The notes under the pieces are model-generated. The model worked only from the letters and a program-made list of their open reading frames with translations. It was not told the origin of the DNA and did not search any database. The translations under genes were made by a program, and so were the position numbers. Positions 11,888 through 21,980 of a DNA stretch of 64,000 nucleotides are shown here, one piece after another. Source of the DNA: Chryseobacterium sp. E1 (GTDB taxonomy: Bacteria; Bacteroidota; Bacteroidia; Flavobacteriales; Weeksellaceae); contig CP078104.1 in assembly GCA_019203745.1 (NCBI GenBank), positions 1,772,501 through 1,836,500 on the forward strand, written 5' to 3'. How positions within the stretch are numbered: the stretch's first letter is position 1; the number at the start of each line of letters is the position of its first letter.

Positions 11888-12895
11888 TCATACAAATTCT
11901 TTCAATTTTCTTGGTGAATAAGCCTCCACCAGATCTGCAATTGCCTTGATATGCTCAGGTGTTGTACCGCAGCATCCCCGATAATATTGATCAGCCCTTT
12001 CTCTGCATATTCTTTAATCTGTCTGGCCATATCTTCAGGAGTTTCATCATATTTTCCGAAAGCATTGGGTAAACCTGCATTCGGATAAGCCGAAACATAA
12101 AATTCGAATTATGGGCCAGGGTTTCCAGATAAGGAGTTAACTGGTCTGCTCCTAAAGCACAGTTAAAGCCTACGCTTAATAGATTCAGGTGGGAAACTGA
12201 GATCAGAAAGGCTTCAGCAGTCTGCCCGCTCAATGTTCTCCCTGAAGCATCGGTAATGGTTCCGGAAACCATGATCGGAATTTTAATTCCTCTTTCTTCC
12301 TGTAATTCATCAATGGCAAACAAAGCAGCTTTGGCATTCAGGGTATCAAAAATGGTTTCTACGAGCAGGATATCTGAACCTCCGTCTAATAAAGCTTCAC
12401 ATTGTTGTTTGTAGGCGACTCTCAGTTCTTCAAACGTAATGGCTCTGTATCCCGGGTCATTTACGTCAGGGCTTAAGCTTGCCGTTCTGTTGGTAGGGCC
12501 GATGGATCCTGCCACGAACCTTGGTTTATACGGATTCTTTGCAGTGTATTCATCGCATGCTTTTCTGGCGATTTTCGCAGACTCATAGTTCAGTTCATAA
12601 ACCAAATCTTCCATGTGATAATCTGCCATGGCGATTGTTGTTCCTGAAAATGTATTGGTCTCAATGATATCAGCTCCTGCTTCAAGGTATTTTTATGAAC
12701 TTCTTCAATAGCTTGAGGCTGGGTAAGGGAAAGCAAATCATTGTTTCCTTTTACAGGATGTTCCCAATCTTTGAACCGGTCACCACGGTAATCTTCTTCT
12801 TCAAATTTATATCGCTGCAGCATGGTTCCCATGGCTCCGTCCAGGACAAGGATGCGTTCTTTGAGGGCTTTGTTTAATGATTCTATATTTGTCAT
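11888..12895 (-). CDS. metH: Homocysteine S-methyltransferase subunit of methionine synthase (frameshifted)
   Basis: Corresponds to the N-terminal homocysteine/zinc domain of MetH as a separate protein of about 336 residues. Motifs: [12 protein letters not shown] at the N-terminus, ETNTFSGT (after frame repair), [48 protein letters not shown] (first zinc Cys) and a C-terminal [11 protein letters not shown] (the Cys pair) once a G is restored near 11980. Other breaks near 12692 (A6 read as A5) and 12107. It lies upstream of the desaturase and metH in the same direction. Confidence 0.93.
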
Positions 12896-12956
12896 CTTCT
12901 TTATAGTTGTTGAGTGAGCTGATAGGGTTTCGTTCTATCTTTGGGTTAAACCTTGA

Positions 12957-14114
12957 TTAATCTAAAGCCTGTTTTAGGTCTGCAATGATATCATCTACAT
13001 TTTCCAAACCTACCGAACAACGTACCAGTCCTGCAGTAATTCCCACTTCGTTTCTTTCTTCGTCTGACAGTTTAGAGTGTGTAGTAGAGGCCGGATGGGT
13101 AACGATCGTTCTTGTATCCCCAGATTCGCAGACAATGAACACATTTGTATTTTGTCTAAGAAGTTTCTTCCTCCTTCTATTCCTCCTTTTATTTCAAAGG
13201 CAACAATGTTTCCTCCGAGCTTCATCTGCTTTTTGGCCACTTCATAGCTTGGGTGGGATTTAAGGAATGGATATTTTACCAGCTCAACGTTTGGATGTGC
13301 TTCTAAAAATTCAGCAACCTTCAAAGCATTTTCACAGTGTTTTTCTACACGGATTGCTAATGTTTCCAAACTTTTTGACAACACCCATGCGTTAAAAGGG
13401 GATAATGCAGGTCCTGTATTTCTTGCAAAAAGATAGATTTCTCTGATCAGGTCTGCTTTTCCTACTGCTATTCCTCCCAATACTCTTCCCTGTCCGTCAA
13501 TCAGTTTCGTTGCAGAATGTACAACAACATCCGCACCATATTTAATCGGTTGCTGAAGATAAGGTGTTGCAAAACAGTTATCTACAATAAAGATCAAATT
13601 ATGTTTCCTGGCTATCTGCCCAAAAACTCAAGATCAAGAATTTCAATCGCAGGATTGGTAGGGGTTTCAGATATAGGATTTTCGTATTGGGTTTGATATA
13701 CTGCTCAACGTTTTCTGCATCTTCAGCTTTGAAATAAGTGGTCTCAATATTCCATTTTGGGAAATACTTGGTGAACAGCGTGTGAGTAGATCCGAAAACC
13801 GACTGACAGCTTACGATATGATCTCCAGCGCTCAATAATGCTGCAAATGTTGAATAAATGGCAGCCATTCCTGTGGCAAATGCATATCCTGCTTCTGCTC
13901 CTTCCATTTTTGCAATTTTCTCTGTGAATTCGCTTACATTCGGATTAGAGAAACGGCTGTACAGGTTTTTGGGTTTTTCTTCTGCAAAGCTTGCTCTCAT
14001 ATCTTCTGCATCCTGGAAAATAAAGCTTGAAGTAAGATATAGTGGAGTGGAATGTTCATCAAACTGAGTTCTTTCAGTCTGGGTTCTTATTGCTGATGTT
14101 TCGAAATTTTCCAT
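12957..14114 (-). CDS. metZ: O-acylhomoserine sulfhydrylase / cystathionine gamma-synthase family (frameshifted)
   Basis: PLP enzyme of the Cys/Met metabolism family that inserts sulfur into acyl-homoserine. The N-terminus (TSAIRTQTERTQFDEHSTPL) and GDHIVSCQSVFGSTHTLF resemble O-succinylhomoserine sulfhydrylases. The PLP lysine is in VVHSATKLIDGQGRVLGG. About 388 residues. Breaks near 13648 and near 13155; in the restored frame the C-terminus reads GDTRTIVTHPASTTHSKLS, typical of the family. MetZ rather than MetB is inferred from similarity and the absence of a neighbouring metC; the acyl group used should match MetX. Confidence 0.85.
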
Positions 14115-14148
14115 ATAGTTTTAATTGTCAATTTACTGATGAATTGAT

Positions 14149-15683
14149 TTATTTTGTTTCACTTACTCTTAAAATATCTCCGAATACTCCTCTTGCCGTT
14201 ACCTGAGCTCCGGCTCCGGCTCCCATAATCACGATTGGGTTTTCACCGTAGCTTTCAGTATAAATTTCAAAGATTGAATCTGAACCTTTCAACTGTCCTA
14301 AAGCTGAAGTGGCAGGTACAGAAATCAGTTTTACATCCAACTCGCCTTTGTCTTTCTGTAAGTCACCATGTAAATCACCTACATATCTCAACACATGACC
14401 AGGTTCCTGGTTTTCTTTTATTTTCTGGTATTCTTCATCTAACTCTTCCAGTCTCGTAAGGAATTCCGGTTTTGAAACAGAAAGAAGACTTTCAGGAACC
14501 AGATTCTGAATATTGATATCTTCAAATTCATTGATCAGATCTAATTCTCTGGCCAGGATCAATAATTTTCTTGCCACATCATTTCCTGACAGGTCTTCTC
14601 TTGGGTCCGGTTCTGTATATCCTTTTTCCAGAGCTTCATTGATTATTGTTGAGAATTTATCGTCTCTCAAAGAAAAATTGTTGAACACATAGCTTAATGT
14701 TCCTGAGAATACGCCTTTGATTCTTGTAATATTTTCTCCTGAAAGATGCAGCAATTTGATGGTATCAATTAATGGTAATCCTGCGCCCACATTGGTTTCA
14801 TACAGATAACGTCTGTTGTTTTTGCTCAACGTATATCTTAGTTTTCTGTATTCTTCAATCGGAAGAGTATTGAAAATTTTGTTGGAAGAAACAAGATCGA
14901 ATCCGTTTTCTGCCAAAGCATGATAGTTTTTCACAAAATCTTTACTTGCGGTGTTATCCACAACGATCAGATTTTCCAACTGGTTTTCGTTGGAGAAATT
15001 GATTAATTCTTCAACATTCGATGGATGTTCAGCTGTTAAACTCATCAGTCCAATTGGCATCAAACCCCTTTTTGTTGAAAGCAATTTTCTTAGAATTGGC
15101 TACTGCAACTACTTTAAGATCTATCTTTTTACGTTTTTAATTTCTTCTGCAGACTCCAAAACCTGTTGAATCAATGTTTTTCCTACATTTCCATGACCTA
15201 TAATGGCCAGATGAACGGTTTTAGGCTTTTTGAAAATTTCAGATTCTATGATGTTCTTTGTTTTCTCATCCTGAGAAGAAGTAACTACAATATTGACTCT
15301 GTTTTCTCCTGCCACCTGGTTAAGAAGCAACGGAATACATTATTTCTCGCCAGCTCGGCAAAAACCTTGTTGAAATCTTCTGCTACGAAACCAATAACAG
15401 AAACGTTGTTGATGCTATAGATCTGGGAAACCTTTCCTGATTTTCTTTCTTCTTCAAATTCATCTATAAGACAGGCTACCGCTTTTTCCGCATCATTTTC
15501 ATGTACCAGTATGGAGATTCCGTTTTCTACCGCCTGCTGGGAGATCACCCCTACACTGATTCTTGCTAACGTCAGCGCCTTAAAAATTCGTCCGTCAATC
15601 CCGATTTCTCCCAGGAAATCTTCACCTTCAAATTTGACGATTGATCTGTTCTTTAAAAATTTTATTTCATTAGTCTTTTTCAT
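14149..15683 (-). CDS. ACT domain-homoserine dehydrogenase fusion (frameshifted)
   Basis: Reduces aspartate semialdehyde to homoserine. The first about 120 residues look like the ACT regulatory part of a bifunctional aspartokinase-homoserine dehydrogenase (NRSIVKFEGEDFLGEIGIDG, ISVGVISQQAVENGISILVHE), but no aspartokinase catalytic domain precedes them: metX ends only 4 bp upstream. The dehydrogenase has the NAD loop AIIGHGNVGKTL, GAGLPLIDTIK, GVFSGTLSYVFN and YTEPDPREDLSGNDVARKL. About 512 residues. Breaks near 15330 and 15085. A separate aspartokinase must be encoded elsewhere. Confidence 0.88.
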
Positions 15684-15687
15684 TACT

Positions 15688-16624
15688 TTATAAAATGTTT
15701 TTTATGATATTATTTAATTGTTTATATTCCATTAGGAAGGCATCATGCCCATGTATTGATTGGATCTCGTGATAAGAAACAGTCTTGTTTTCTCTTTTAA
15801 ACTCTCGAAGCACATTCGGATTTCAGAAGCCGGGAAGAATAAGTCTGTATCTACGGAGATCATGTGCATTCGTGCCTGTATGTTCTCCAGTGCTTCTTCA
15901 GCAACATTTATATTCATCAGGAGATGATTCATCAGTTTGTAACTTTTTAAATTAAACCTTTCGTTTAGCGCGTTACCGTGATAAACCAACCAGTCTTCTG
16001 ATTCCAGACGCTGTTTTTCCTGATTGTATGTATTTTGAAATCTGTCATTGAGCGATTGTGGAGTTCTGTAGCATAACATTGCATGAATTCTCGCTTTTTG
16101 TAAAGGTTCATCTTTATCATTCAATAAAAATTTCTGAACCAGACATTGTGCATGAAGCCAATCATGGGTTCTGTAATCACATGCTATAGGGATAAAGATT
16201 TCAGCAAGATTTGGCTGTTTGGCCAGCATTTCCCATGCAATTCCTCCTCCAAGGAGCCTCCGATAATGGCATATATATTTTTGATCTCTAAAGCTTCCAG
16301 CCCTTTCAGAAACAGATTGGCTATATCCGAAGGGGTGAAGTCTTCATAATCTTCAATTAAAAAATGATCGTAACCGTTTCCGGGAATATTGAAAGACAGA
16401 ACCGTGTATCTATTGGTATCAACAATCTGATTTTCTCCTACCAATTGTTTCCACCAGCCTTTTTCGCCGGATACTGTTGAATTTCCGGTAAGGGCATGAT
16501 TGATCAAAATAATGGGAGCCGTAAAGAGCTCTTTCCCGAAAAGCTCATAGCTCAACGGGATATGGTATTCCTTTTGGGAATTTGTCTGATACGAAAGATT
16601 AATATAGTTTAGTTCTGTTTTCAA
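15688..16624 (-). CDS. metX: Homoserine O-acyltransferase, MetX type (frameshifted)
   Basis: Alpha/beta-hydrolase fold enzyme that acylates homoserine (usually acetylates). Motifs: NHALTGNS, IIGGSLGGG (nucleophile elbow, after frame repair near 16245), DTDLFFP (acid) and, restored at the C-terminus, SIHGHDAFLMEY (catalytic His). About 312 residues, shorter than E. coli-type MetX homologues of about 370. Breaks near 16245 and 15795. The apparent start is TTG at 16624; no in-frame ATG lies nearby. This start lies inside an inverted repeat downstream of a SAM-I riboswitch. First gene of the methionine operon. Confidence 0.9.
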
Positions 16625-16650
16625 TTCTATTATTTTAATACAATTGAAAA
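16618..16650 (-). promoter_or_regulatory. Start-codon hairpin, possible riboswitch expression platform
   Basis: Perfect 9-bp inverted repeat TTTTCAATT (plus 16618-16626) / AATTGAAAA (16642-16650). On the mRNA the downstream arm contains the TTG start of metX (16624-16622), so folding would hide the start. A second short stem (GCCA/TGGC) lies between it and the riboswitch. Confidence 0.45.
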
Positions 16651-16686
16651 TGCCACAGGAAATGGCTGAAAAAGAACTTCAGTAAG

Positions 16687-16788
16687 TTATCTGTCCAAAA
16701 TAATTTTGGTAGAACGTAGCACCTTCTTTGCTTGCACAAAGGGTTGCTAAGGTTTCATCGGGTCTAATCCCTCAACCTTTCTTGATAA
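16687..16788 (-). promoter_or_regulatory. SAM-I (S-box) riboswitch
   Basis: The minus strand shows the S-box landmarks in order: GTTATCAAGAAAGGTTGAGG, GGATTAGACCCGATGAAACC, TTAGCAACC, GGTGCTACGTTCTACC and GACAGATAAC, with P1 formed by GTTATC and GATAAC. It precedes metX and would repress the eight-gene-long methionine transcript when S-adenosylmethionine is abundant. This is a very characteristic match by eye. Confidence 0.95.
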
Positions 16789-16818
16789 CATTTTCAATAT
16801 TTGAATGAACGAATGGTG

Positions 16819-16848
16819 CAAAGGTAGTTCTTTTCTTTTAATTTCAAA
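16819..16848 (-). promoter_or_regulatory. Promoter of the methionine operon
   Basis: TTTG (16848-16845), 18-bp spacer and TACCTTTG (16826-16819) on the minus strand, placing the transcription start about 25 nt upstream of the riboswitch P1. Confidence 0.7.
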
Positions 16849-16978
16849 ATAAAAATATTTTAATATTTAAAAAGCCCTTAAATACGAGTGTTTCAGAAGC
16901 ATATTAAGAATTATTCAGATGAAAAAAATTGGAATTACTTTTCAAAAAAACTAACTTCGTATTGAAAAATGACTACCT

Positions 16979-19596
16979 ATGACTGCCGAAAAAGAAAGAT
17001 TACAAGATACCAAATGGAAAAACTGGGGACCTTATGTAAGCAACCGGCAATGGGGCAATGTGCGGGAAGATTACAGCCCGAACGGAAATGCATGGAACTT
17101 TACCAATCATCATAATGCCGAAAGCTATGCCTATCGCTGGGGCGAAGAAGGTATTGCAGGAATCTCTGATGTGAAACAGCTTTTCTGTTTTGCTTTTTCA
17201 TTCTGGAATAAAAAAGATAAAATTGTAAAGGAGCGGTTTTTCGGGTTGAGCAACCCGCAGGGAAATCATGGCGAAGATATCAAAGAAATCTTTTATTATC
17301 TGGATAATACACCTACCCACAGCTATATGAAGATGGTGTACAAATATCCGATCAATGAATTTCCATATGACGAGCTTGTACTTGAAAACGGAAGAAGAAG
17401 TAAACAGGATCCGGAGTACGAAATTTTTGACACCGGAATTTTTGACAATGACGAGTATTTTGATATTTTCATTGAATACTGTAAGGCAGATCACAATGAT
17501 ATTCTGGCCAGAGTTACCATCTGTAACCGAAGCAGGAATGACGCTCCTATTGTCGTAATACCTACTGCCTGGTTCAGAAATAACTGGAAATGGGGGTATA
17601 ATACCTATAAAGCGGAAATGAATGCAGCTTCTGATGACGGAAGTATCAATATCGGGCACGACAGTATTTCGATCAAAAAGTTTTATTCGAGAAACGGAAA
17701 TGCAAAAGTGTATTTTGTGAGAATGAAACCAATACCCCGAAGCTTTACGGTACTCCATTGGCTGAAAACAGTTACTACAAAGACGGGATTAATGATTTCG
17801 TCATTCATAAAACTGATACGGTAAATCCTGAGCAAAAAGGGACTAAGGCTGCTTTTCTGATCGATGAGATTATTGGAGCCGGACAATCTAAGGTCTTTGA
17901 ATTCAGATTATGTCCTGACGAAACAGAGGAGCCTTTTGAAGGGTTTGATGAAACCTTCAGTATAAGAAAGTCTGAAACAGAAGAATTTTACAATGAAGTT
18001 CAATATGATACGGTACATGAAGATGAAAGGAATGTTCAAAGACAGGCATTTGCCGGACTTCTTTGGAACAAGCAGTTCTACCATTACAATATCGGAAAGT
18101 GGCTGAAAGGGGATCCGAATTTTGAAGCTCCGAGAAATTTCAATGAATATGTAAGAAATACGGAGTGGAATCATCTTCACAATAAGGATATTATTTCCAT
18201 GCCTGATAAATGGGAATATCCATGGTATGCTACCTGGGATCTGGCTTTTCACTGTGTTCCTTTTTCCATCATTGATGCTGAGTTTGCCAAAGGGCAGCTT
18301 TTACTGCTCACCAAAGAATGGTATATGCATCCTAACGGGCAGCTTCCGGCTTATGAATGGAATATGAGTGATGTGAATCCGCCTGTACATGCATGGTCCT
18401 GCTTCCGTGTTTTTAAAATTGATGAAAAAACAATGGAAAGCCGGATTTATTATTTTTAGAAAAAGTATTCCAGAAGTTGCTGCTGAATTTTACATGGTGG
18501 GTGAACCGAAAGGATAAAAACGGTAAAAATATTTTCGGGGAGGTTTCCTGGGACTTGATAACATCGGAGCTTTTGACCGTAATATGGTACTAAAGGACGG
18601 GCAGCACCTTGAACAGGCTGACGGAACAAGCTGGATGGCTATGTATGCCCTGAATATGATGCGGATTGCAATGGAGCTTGCCCAATACTATCAGGTATAT
18701 GAAGATATGGCTATCAAATTTTTTGAACATTATCTGTATATCGCAGAGGCCATGGAAAATCTGGGTGACGGAACAAAAGGTCTCTGGAATGAGGAAGACG
18801 GATTCTTCTATGATGTACTTCAGCTCGGGAACGGGGAAAGTGTTTCTTTAAGGCTGAGAAGTATTGTGGGATTAATTCCGATGTTTGCCGTTGAGATAGT
18901 AGATCACCGTTTACTGGAAAAGATGCCGAATTTCAGAAGCAGAATGGAATGGATCTTAAAAAATAAGCCGGAACTCACCAAACTGGTATCACACTGGGAT
19001 GAGGAGGGCCATGGAAGAAAACACCTGATGAGTATTCTCCGTGTAAAAACAGATTGACAAAGGTTCTCACAAGAATGCTTGATGAGAAAGAGTTCTTAAG
19101 CTCTTATGGAATCCGGGCCATGTCTAAGGTGTATGAAGAGAATCCTTTTATTTTTTCTGTACATGGAACTGAAAATATGGTCTATTATACTCCAGCTGAA
19201 AGTGACAGCCGGATGTTTGGAGGAAACAGCAACTGGCGCGGACCAATCTGGTTCCCCATCAACTTCCTGATTGTGGAAAGCTTACAACGTTTTCACTATT
19301 ACTATGGCAACAGCCTTAAGGTAGAATTCCCAACCGGAAGTGGTGATAAGAGAAATCTTGATGAAGTAGCTCAAAATATCAGCAAGAGACTATGCTCGAT
19401 ATTTTTAAAGGATGAACACGGGCAACGTGCCTTCAACGGAGGGAACCCGAAGTTCAATTATGATGAGCATTTTAAAGATTATATTACTTTCTTTGAATAT
19501 TTCCATGGGGATAACGGAAGAGGTGTTGGAGCATCACACCAGACCGGATGGACAGCCACCGTGGCGAAATTGATAAAACCGAGACTTACTTTTTAA
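16979..19596 (+). CDS. GH63-like glucosidase (frameshifted)
   Basis: Large cytoplasmic-looking (no signal peptide) glycoside hydrolase of about 873 residues, similar to the MGH1-like/GH63 mannosyl-oligosaccharide glucosidase family. Opening [20 protein letters not shown] and WGNVREDYS, then [20 protein letters not shown], and the alpha/alpha-barrel part with [49 protein letters not shown] and [17 protein letters not shown]. Breaks near 17735, 18458, 18537 and 19040 (each a run one base short). Substrate in a bacterium is uncertain, probably an alpha-glucoside. Start at 16979 fits the family's first residues. Confidence 0.85.
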
Positions 19597-19620
19597 TAAG
19601 TAATGAGTAATGAGTAATAA
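19595..19620. repeat. Short heptamer repeat AATRAGT, about 3.7 copies
   Basis: AATAAGT, AATGAGT, AATGAGT, AATAA directly overlap the stop codon of the glucosidase gene. It is the reverse-complement relative of the TTATTAC and TTATTGC heptamers at 1814 and 20085. Confidence 0.7.
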
Positions 19621-19647
19621 AAAAGCCGGATAAATCATCCGGCTTTT
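19621..19647. terminator. Bidirectional terminator
   Basis: Stem AAAAGCCGGAT (19621-19631) / ATCCGGCTTTT (19637-19647), A-rich before and T-rich after, between the convergent glucosidase and OsmC genes. Confidence 0.85.
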
Positions 19648-19666
19648 TCTATTTTTAAATAAGAGA

Positions 19667-20085
19667 TTAAATTTTTCTCCATTTACATAGACTTCGTATC
19701 CTATTTCTACATTCGGTTCTAATGTTTTTGATACGGAACAGTATTTCTCAAAAGATAGTTCTGCAGCTTTCAGTGCCTTTTTAGGATCAATTTCACCTTC
19801 TAAAAGGAATTTCACATTGATTGATTTAAAAGGCTTCGCATCATCTACCTGTACTCTCTCTCCTTCTACTTCCGCCTGAAAGCTTCTGATCTCCTGACGC
19901 TGCTTTTTTAAAATAGAAACCACATCAATCCCGCTGCATCCTGCTACTGCCATCAGTACACTTTCCATCGGAGAAACTCCTTTTGCTCCCGGCTGGGAAG
20001 TGTTATCCAAAAGAATAGAATTGCCCTGAGAGTTTGTACATTCAAATAAAAAATCGTCGTTTATTCTGTTAAGTGTTATTTTCAT
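19667..20085 (-). CDS. OsmC family peroxiredoxin-like protein (frameshifted at 3' end)
   Basis: OsmC/YhfA-type thiol protein of about 139 residues, likely acting on organic hydroperoxides or related electrophiles. Motifs: PMESVLMAVAGCSGIDVV (first catalytic Cys) and LSFEKYCSVSKTL (second Cys). The T5 run at 19672-19676 appears one base short; restoring it ends the protein VYVNGEKI at 19667, before the terminator, instead of reading through it. The ATG at 20085 directly adjoins a 12-copy heptamer array. The DUF58 gene lies upstream on the same strand. Confidence 0.9.
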
Positions 20086-20168
20086 TATTGCTTATTGCTT
20101 ATTGCTTATTGCTTATTGCTTATTGCTTATTGCTTATTGCTTATTGCTTATTGCTTATTGCTTATTGC
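20085..20168. repeat. Perfect heptamer array (TTATTGC) x 12
   Basis: Exactly 84 bp of TTATTGC units without variation. On the minus strand (GCAATAA)12 runs straight into the osmC ATG, which is formed from the last unit. Its upstream edge is 5 bp from the DUF58 stop. Copy number would set the spacing between the DUF58 gene and the osmC start. Confidence 0.98.
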
Positions 20169-20172
20169 AAAG

Positions 20173-21490
20173 TTATAAAATTCCTCTTGCTTTTATCTCC
20201 AGATATTTATTGATAACATCGATATTCAAATTTTCAGGAAGCGTATATACGGTATAAATTCCATATTTACGGAGTTCCTGAATGATCAGTTTTTTTCGAA
20301 TTCAAATTTTTCAGCCACGATCTCATCATAGATTTCCTGCATATTTTCAGGATTTTTGTTGATCAGTGTCTGTAATTCAGCATTTTTGAAAAATACGACT
20401 ACCAGTAAATGGTTTTTGGCGATTCCACGAAGGTATTTCAATTGGCGGTTAAGCCCGTCCAGCGTTTCAAAATTAGTAAAAAGCAAAATAAGGCTTCTTT
20501 GATTGACGGAATATTTTACATCCTGATACAAGCGGTTGAAATCACTTTCAAAGAAATCGGTTTTAATATTATAAAGGGCTTCTGATATTTTTTCAGCTGT
20601 CCTGATTTATTATCGGCCGCAATTTTATTCTCTGCCTTTTTGAGAAGGTCATCATCCCTGCCCTGTCTCCTTTTCGGATAATAATATGTGATAGTGCCAT
20701 TGCAGCATTGATTGAATAATCCAGAAGGCTGAGTCCGTTGAAAGGCATTTTCATCGTTCTTCCTTTATCAATCAGCATAAAAATACGCTGTGATTTTTCA
20801 TCCTGAAACTGATTGACCATAAGTCGGTTGGTTTTAGAAGTTGCTTTCCAGTTGATGGTTCTGATATCATCTCCGGGAACATATTCTTTGATCTGCTCAA
20901 ATTCCATGGTGTGCCCCAATTTTCTGACTCTCTTGATCCCACCCATCAGAAATTCGCTTTGCAAGGCCATCAGTTCATATTTTCTGAGATGGATAAATGA
21001 CGGGTAAGCAGGCAGTACCGCATCTTTCTGAAAAGTATATCTCTTTGAAACGAATCCCAAAGGTGAAGAAGCATAGATATTCAAACCTCCAAAATGGTAT
21101 TCGCCTCTTTCTTTAGGTTCTAATGTATATTGAAAAAGGTATTGGCACCGGAGTCTATCTTTTCTCAATTGAAAAGTCCCTTTTCTGAAACTGGAACGGG
21201 ATCTCATCAATAATTCTTGTATTGATTTTAAAATTGTAATTATTTTTGATATCAATTTTTACAAAATTCTCATCGCCATTAGACAGTTTTTCAGGCAATA
21301 TCCTCTGAGCCTGCAGTGCATTCTTCTGATTAAAAAGCAGGAGATAATCTACCATAGCTGCAAGGAAGCAGATCAATAAGGCAATGTGAGCTCCCCACAT
21401 CAGGACCGGAAAGAAAAATGCCAGAACATACAACACCCCCACTCCGATGAGTGTAAAGAAGAAACGTGTATTGATGTATAAGTTTTTCAT
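20173..21490 (-). CDS. DUF58 (vWA-like) membrane protein (frameshifted)
   Basis: Partner of MoxR AAA+ ATPases; about 440 residues. Two N-terminal membrane segments (FFFTLIGVGVLYVLAFFFPV and ALLICFLAAMVDYLLLF) precede a cytoplasmic/periplasmic part with the DUF58 signature GHTMEFEQIKEYVPGDDIR and INWKATSKTNRLMVNQF, then a vWA-like start FMLIDKGRTM. Breaks near 21165, 20655, 20580 and 20295; the restored C-terminus ends in ...NKYLEIKARGIL at 20173. Downstream member of the MoxR operon although a four-helix-bundle gene now lies between it and moxR. Confidence 0.88.
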
Positions 21491-21494
21491 TGTT

Positions 21495-21529
21495 TAGGTG
21501 GCAGGTTGCAGATGAAAGGTTTTAGATGG
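21495..21529. repeat. Degenerate heptad-periodic repeat
   Basis: GGTGGCA GGTTGCA GATGAAA GGTTTTA GATGG keeps a 7-bp period with variable bases. It lies between the four-helix-bundle gene and DUF58; a similar degenerate array flanks the other side of the four-helix-bundle gene. Confidence 0.55.
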
Positions 21530-21557
21530 TCGTTTATTAGCTTTTTCACATTCATTA

Positions 21558-21908
21558 TTATTGTAAGGAACTAATGAGTCCGTTCAACATTTTGGATATT
21601 TCTATAATTTCCTGATTTAGTTGCAAATAGTCATCTTCATTAAAAAAACCGAGATTTTTTGAAATTACTAATTGTGTTTCTACTTCTGCACAACTGCCCC
21701 TTGATATTTTTAAAAATTGCAGATAATCAGGTTTACTTCTTCTTGAGTTTCCTTCAGCAATGTTGGATGGTATAGAAACAGCGGCTCTTCTGATTTGTGA
21801 TATTAATCCGTAGACTTCGGTTTTCGGAAATGTTTCAGTAATCCTATAAATTTCAGTAACAAAATCAATCGATTTCTGCCAAACTAAAAGTTCTTTAAAA
21901 TTTGCCAT
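21558..21908 (-). CDS. Four helix bundle protein (23S rRNA IVP family)
   Basis: Intact 116-residue protein of the family related to ORFs found in 23S rRNA intervening sequences (S23/TIGR02436-type). Typical features: the opening FKELLVWQKSIDFVTEIY, then RRAAVSIPSNIAEGNSRRS and the loop FLKISRGSCAEVETQL. Such proteins form homopentamers of four-helix bundles; their role outside rRNA insertions is unknown. It interrupts the otherwise standard moxR-DUF58 order and is bounded on both sides by heptad-periodic sequence, which suggests a mobile or casually inserted unit. Confidence 0.93.
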   Translation of the reverse strand: MANFKELLVWQKSIDFVTEIYRITETFPKTEVYGLISQIRRAAVSIPSNIAEGNSRRSKPDYLQFLKISRGSCAEVETQLVISKNLGFFNEDDYLQLNQEIIEISKMLNGLISSLQ

Positions 21909-21945
21909 ACGTAATATTGTGTACTTTAATTAAATTGGAATTCAC

Positions 21946-21980
21946 TATCACCTGTTTCCTATCACCTATTATCTACTACC
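21946..21980. repeat. Degenerate heptad-periodic repeat
   Basis: TATCACC TGTTTCC TATCACC TATTATC TACTACC: five 7-bp units, the last overlapping the moxR stop codon (21976-21978). It lies between moxR and the four-helix-bundle gene. Confidence 0.65.

Noticed and set aside
12936..12943. TATCTTTG promoter-like box on the plus strand between metZ and metH
   Set aside because: It faces against the operon, its nearest TTG is 23 bp away, and no plus-strand gene follows.
2289..16624. Region of decaying pseudogenes
   Set aside because: Broken genes include essential ones, each break is one base in a homopolymer, and intact neighbours exist; sequence error explains it better.
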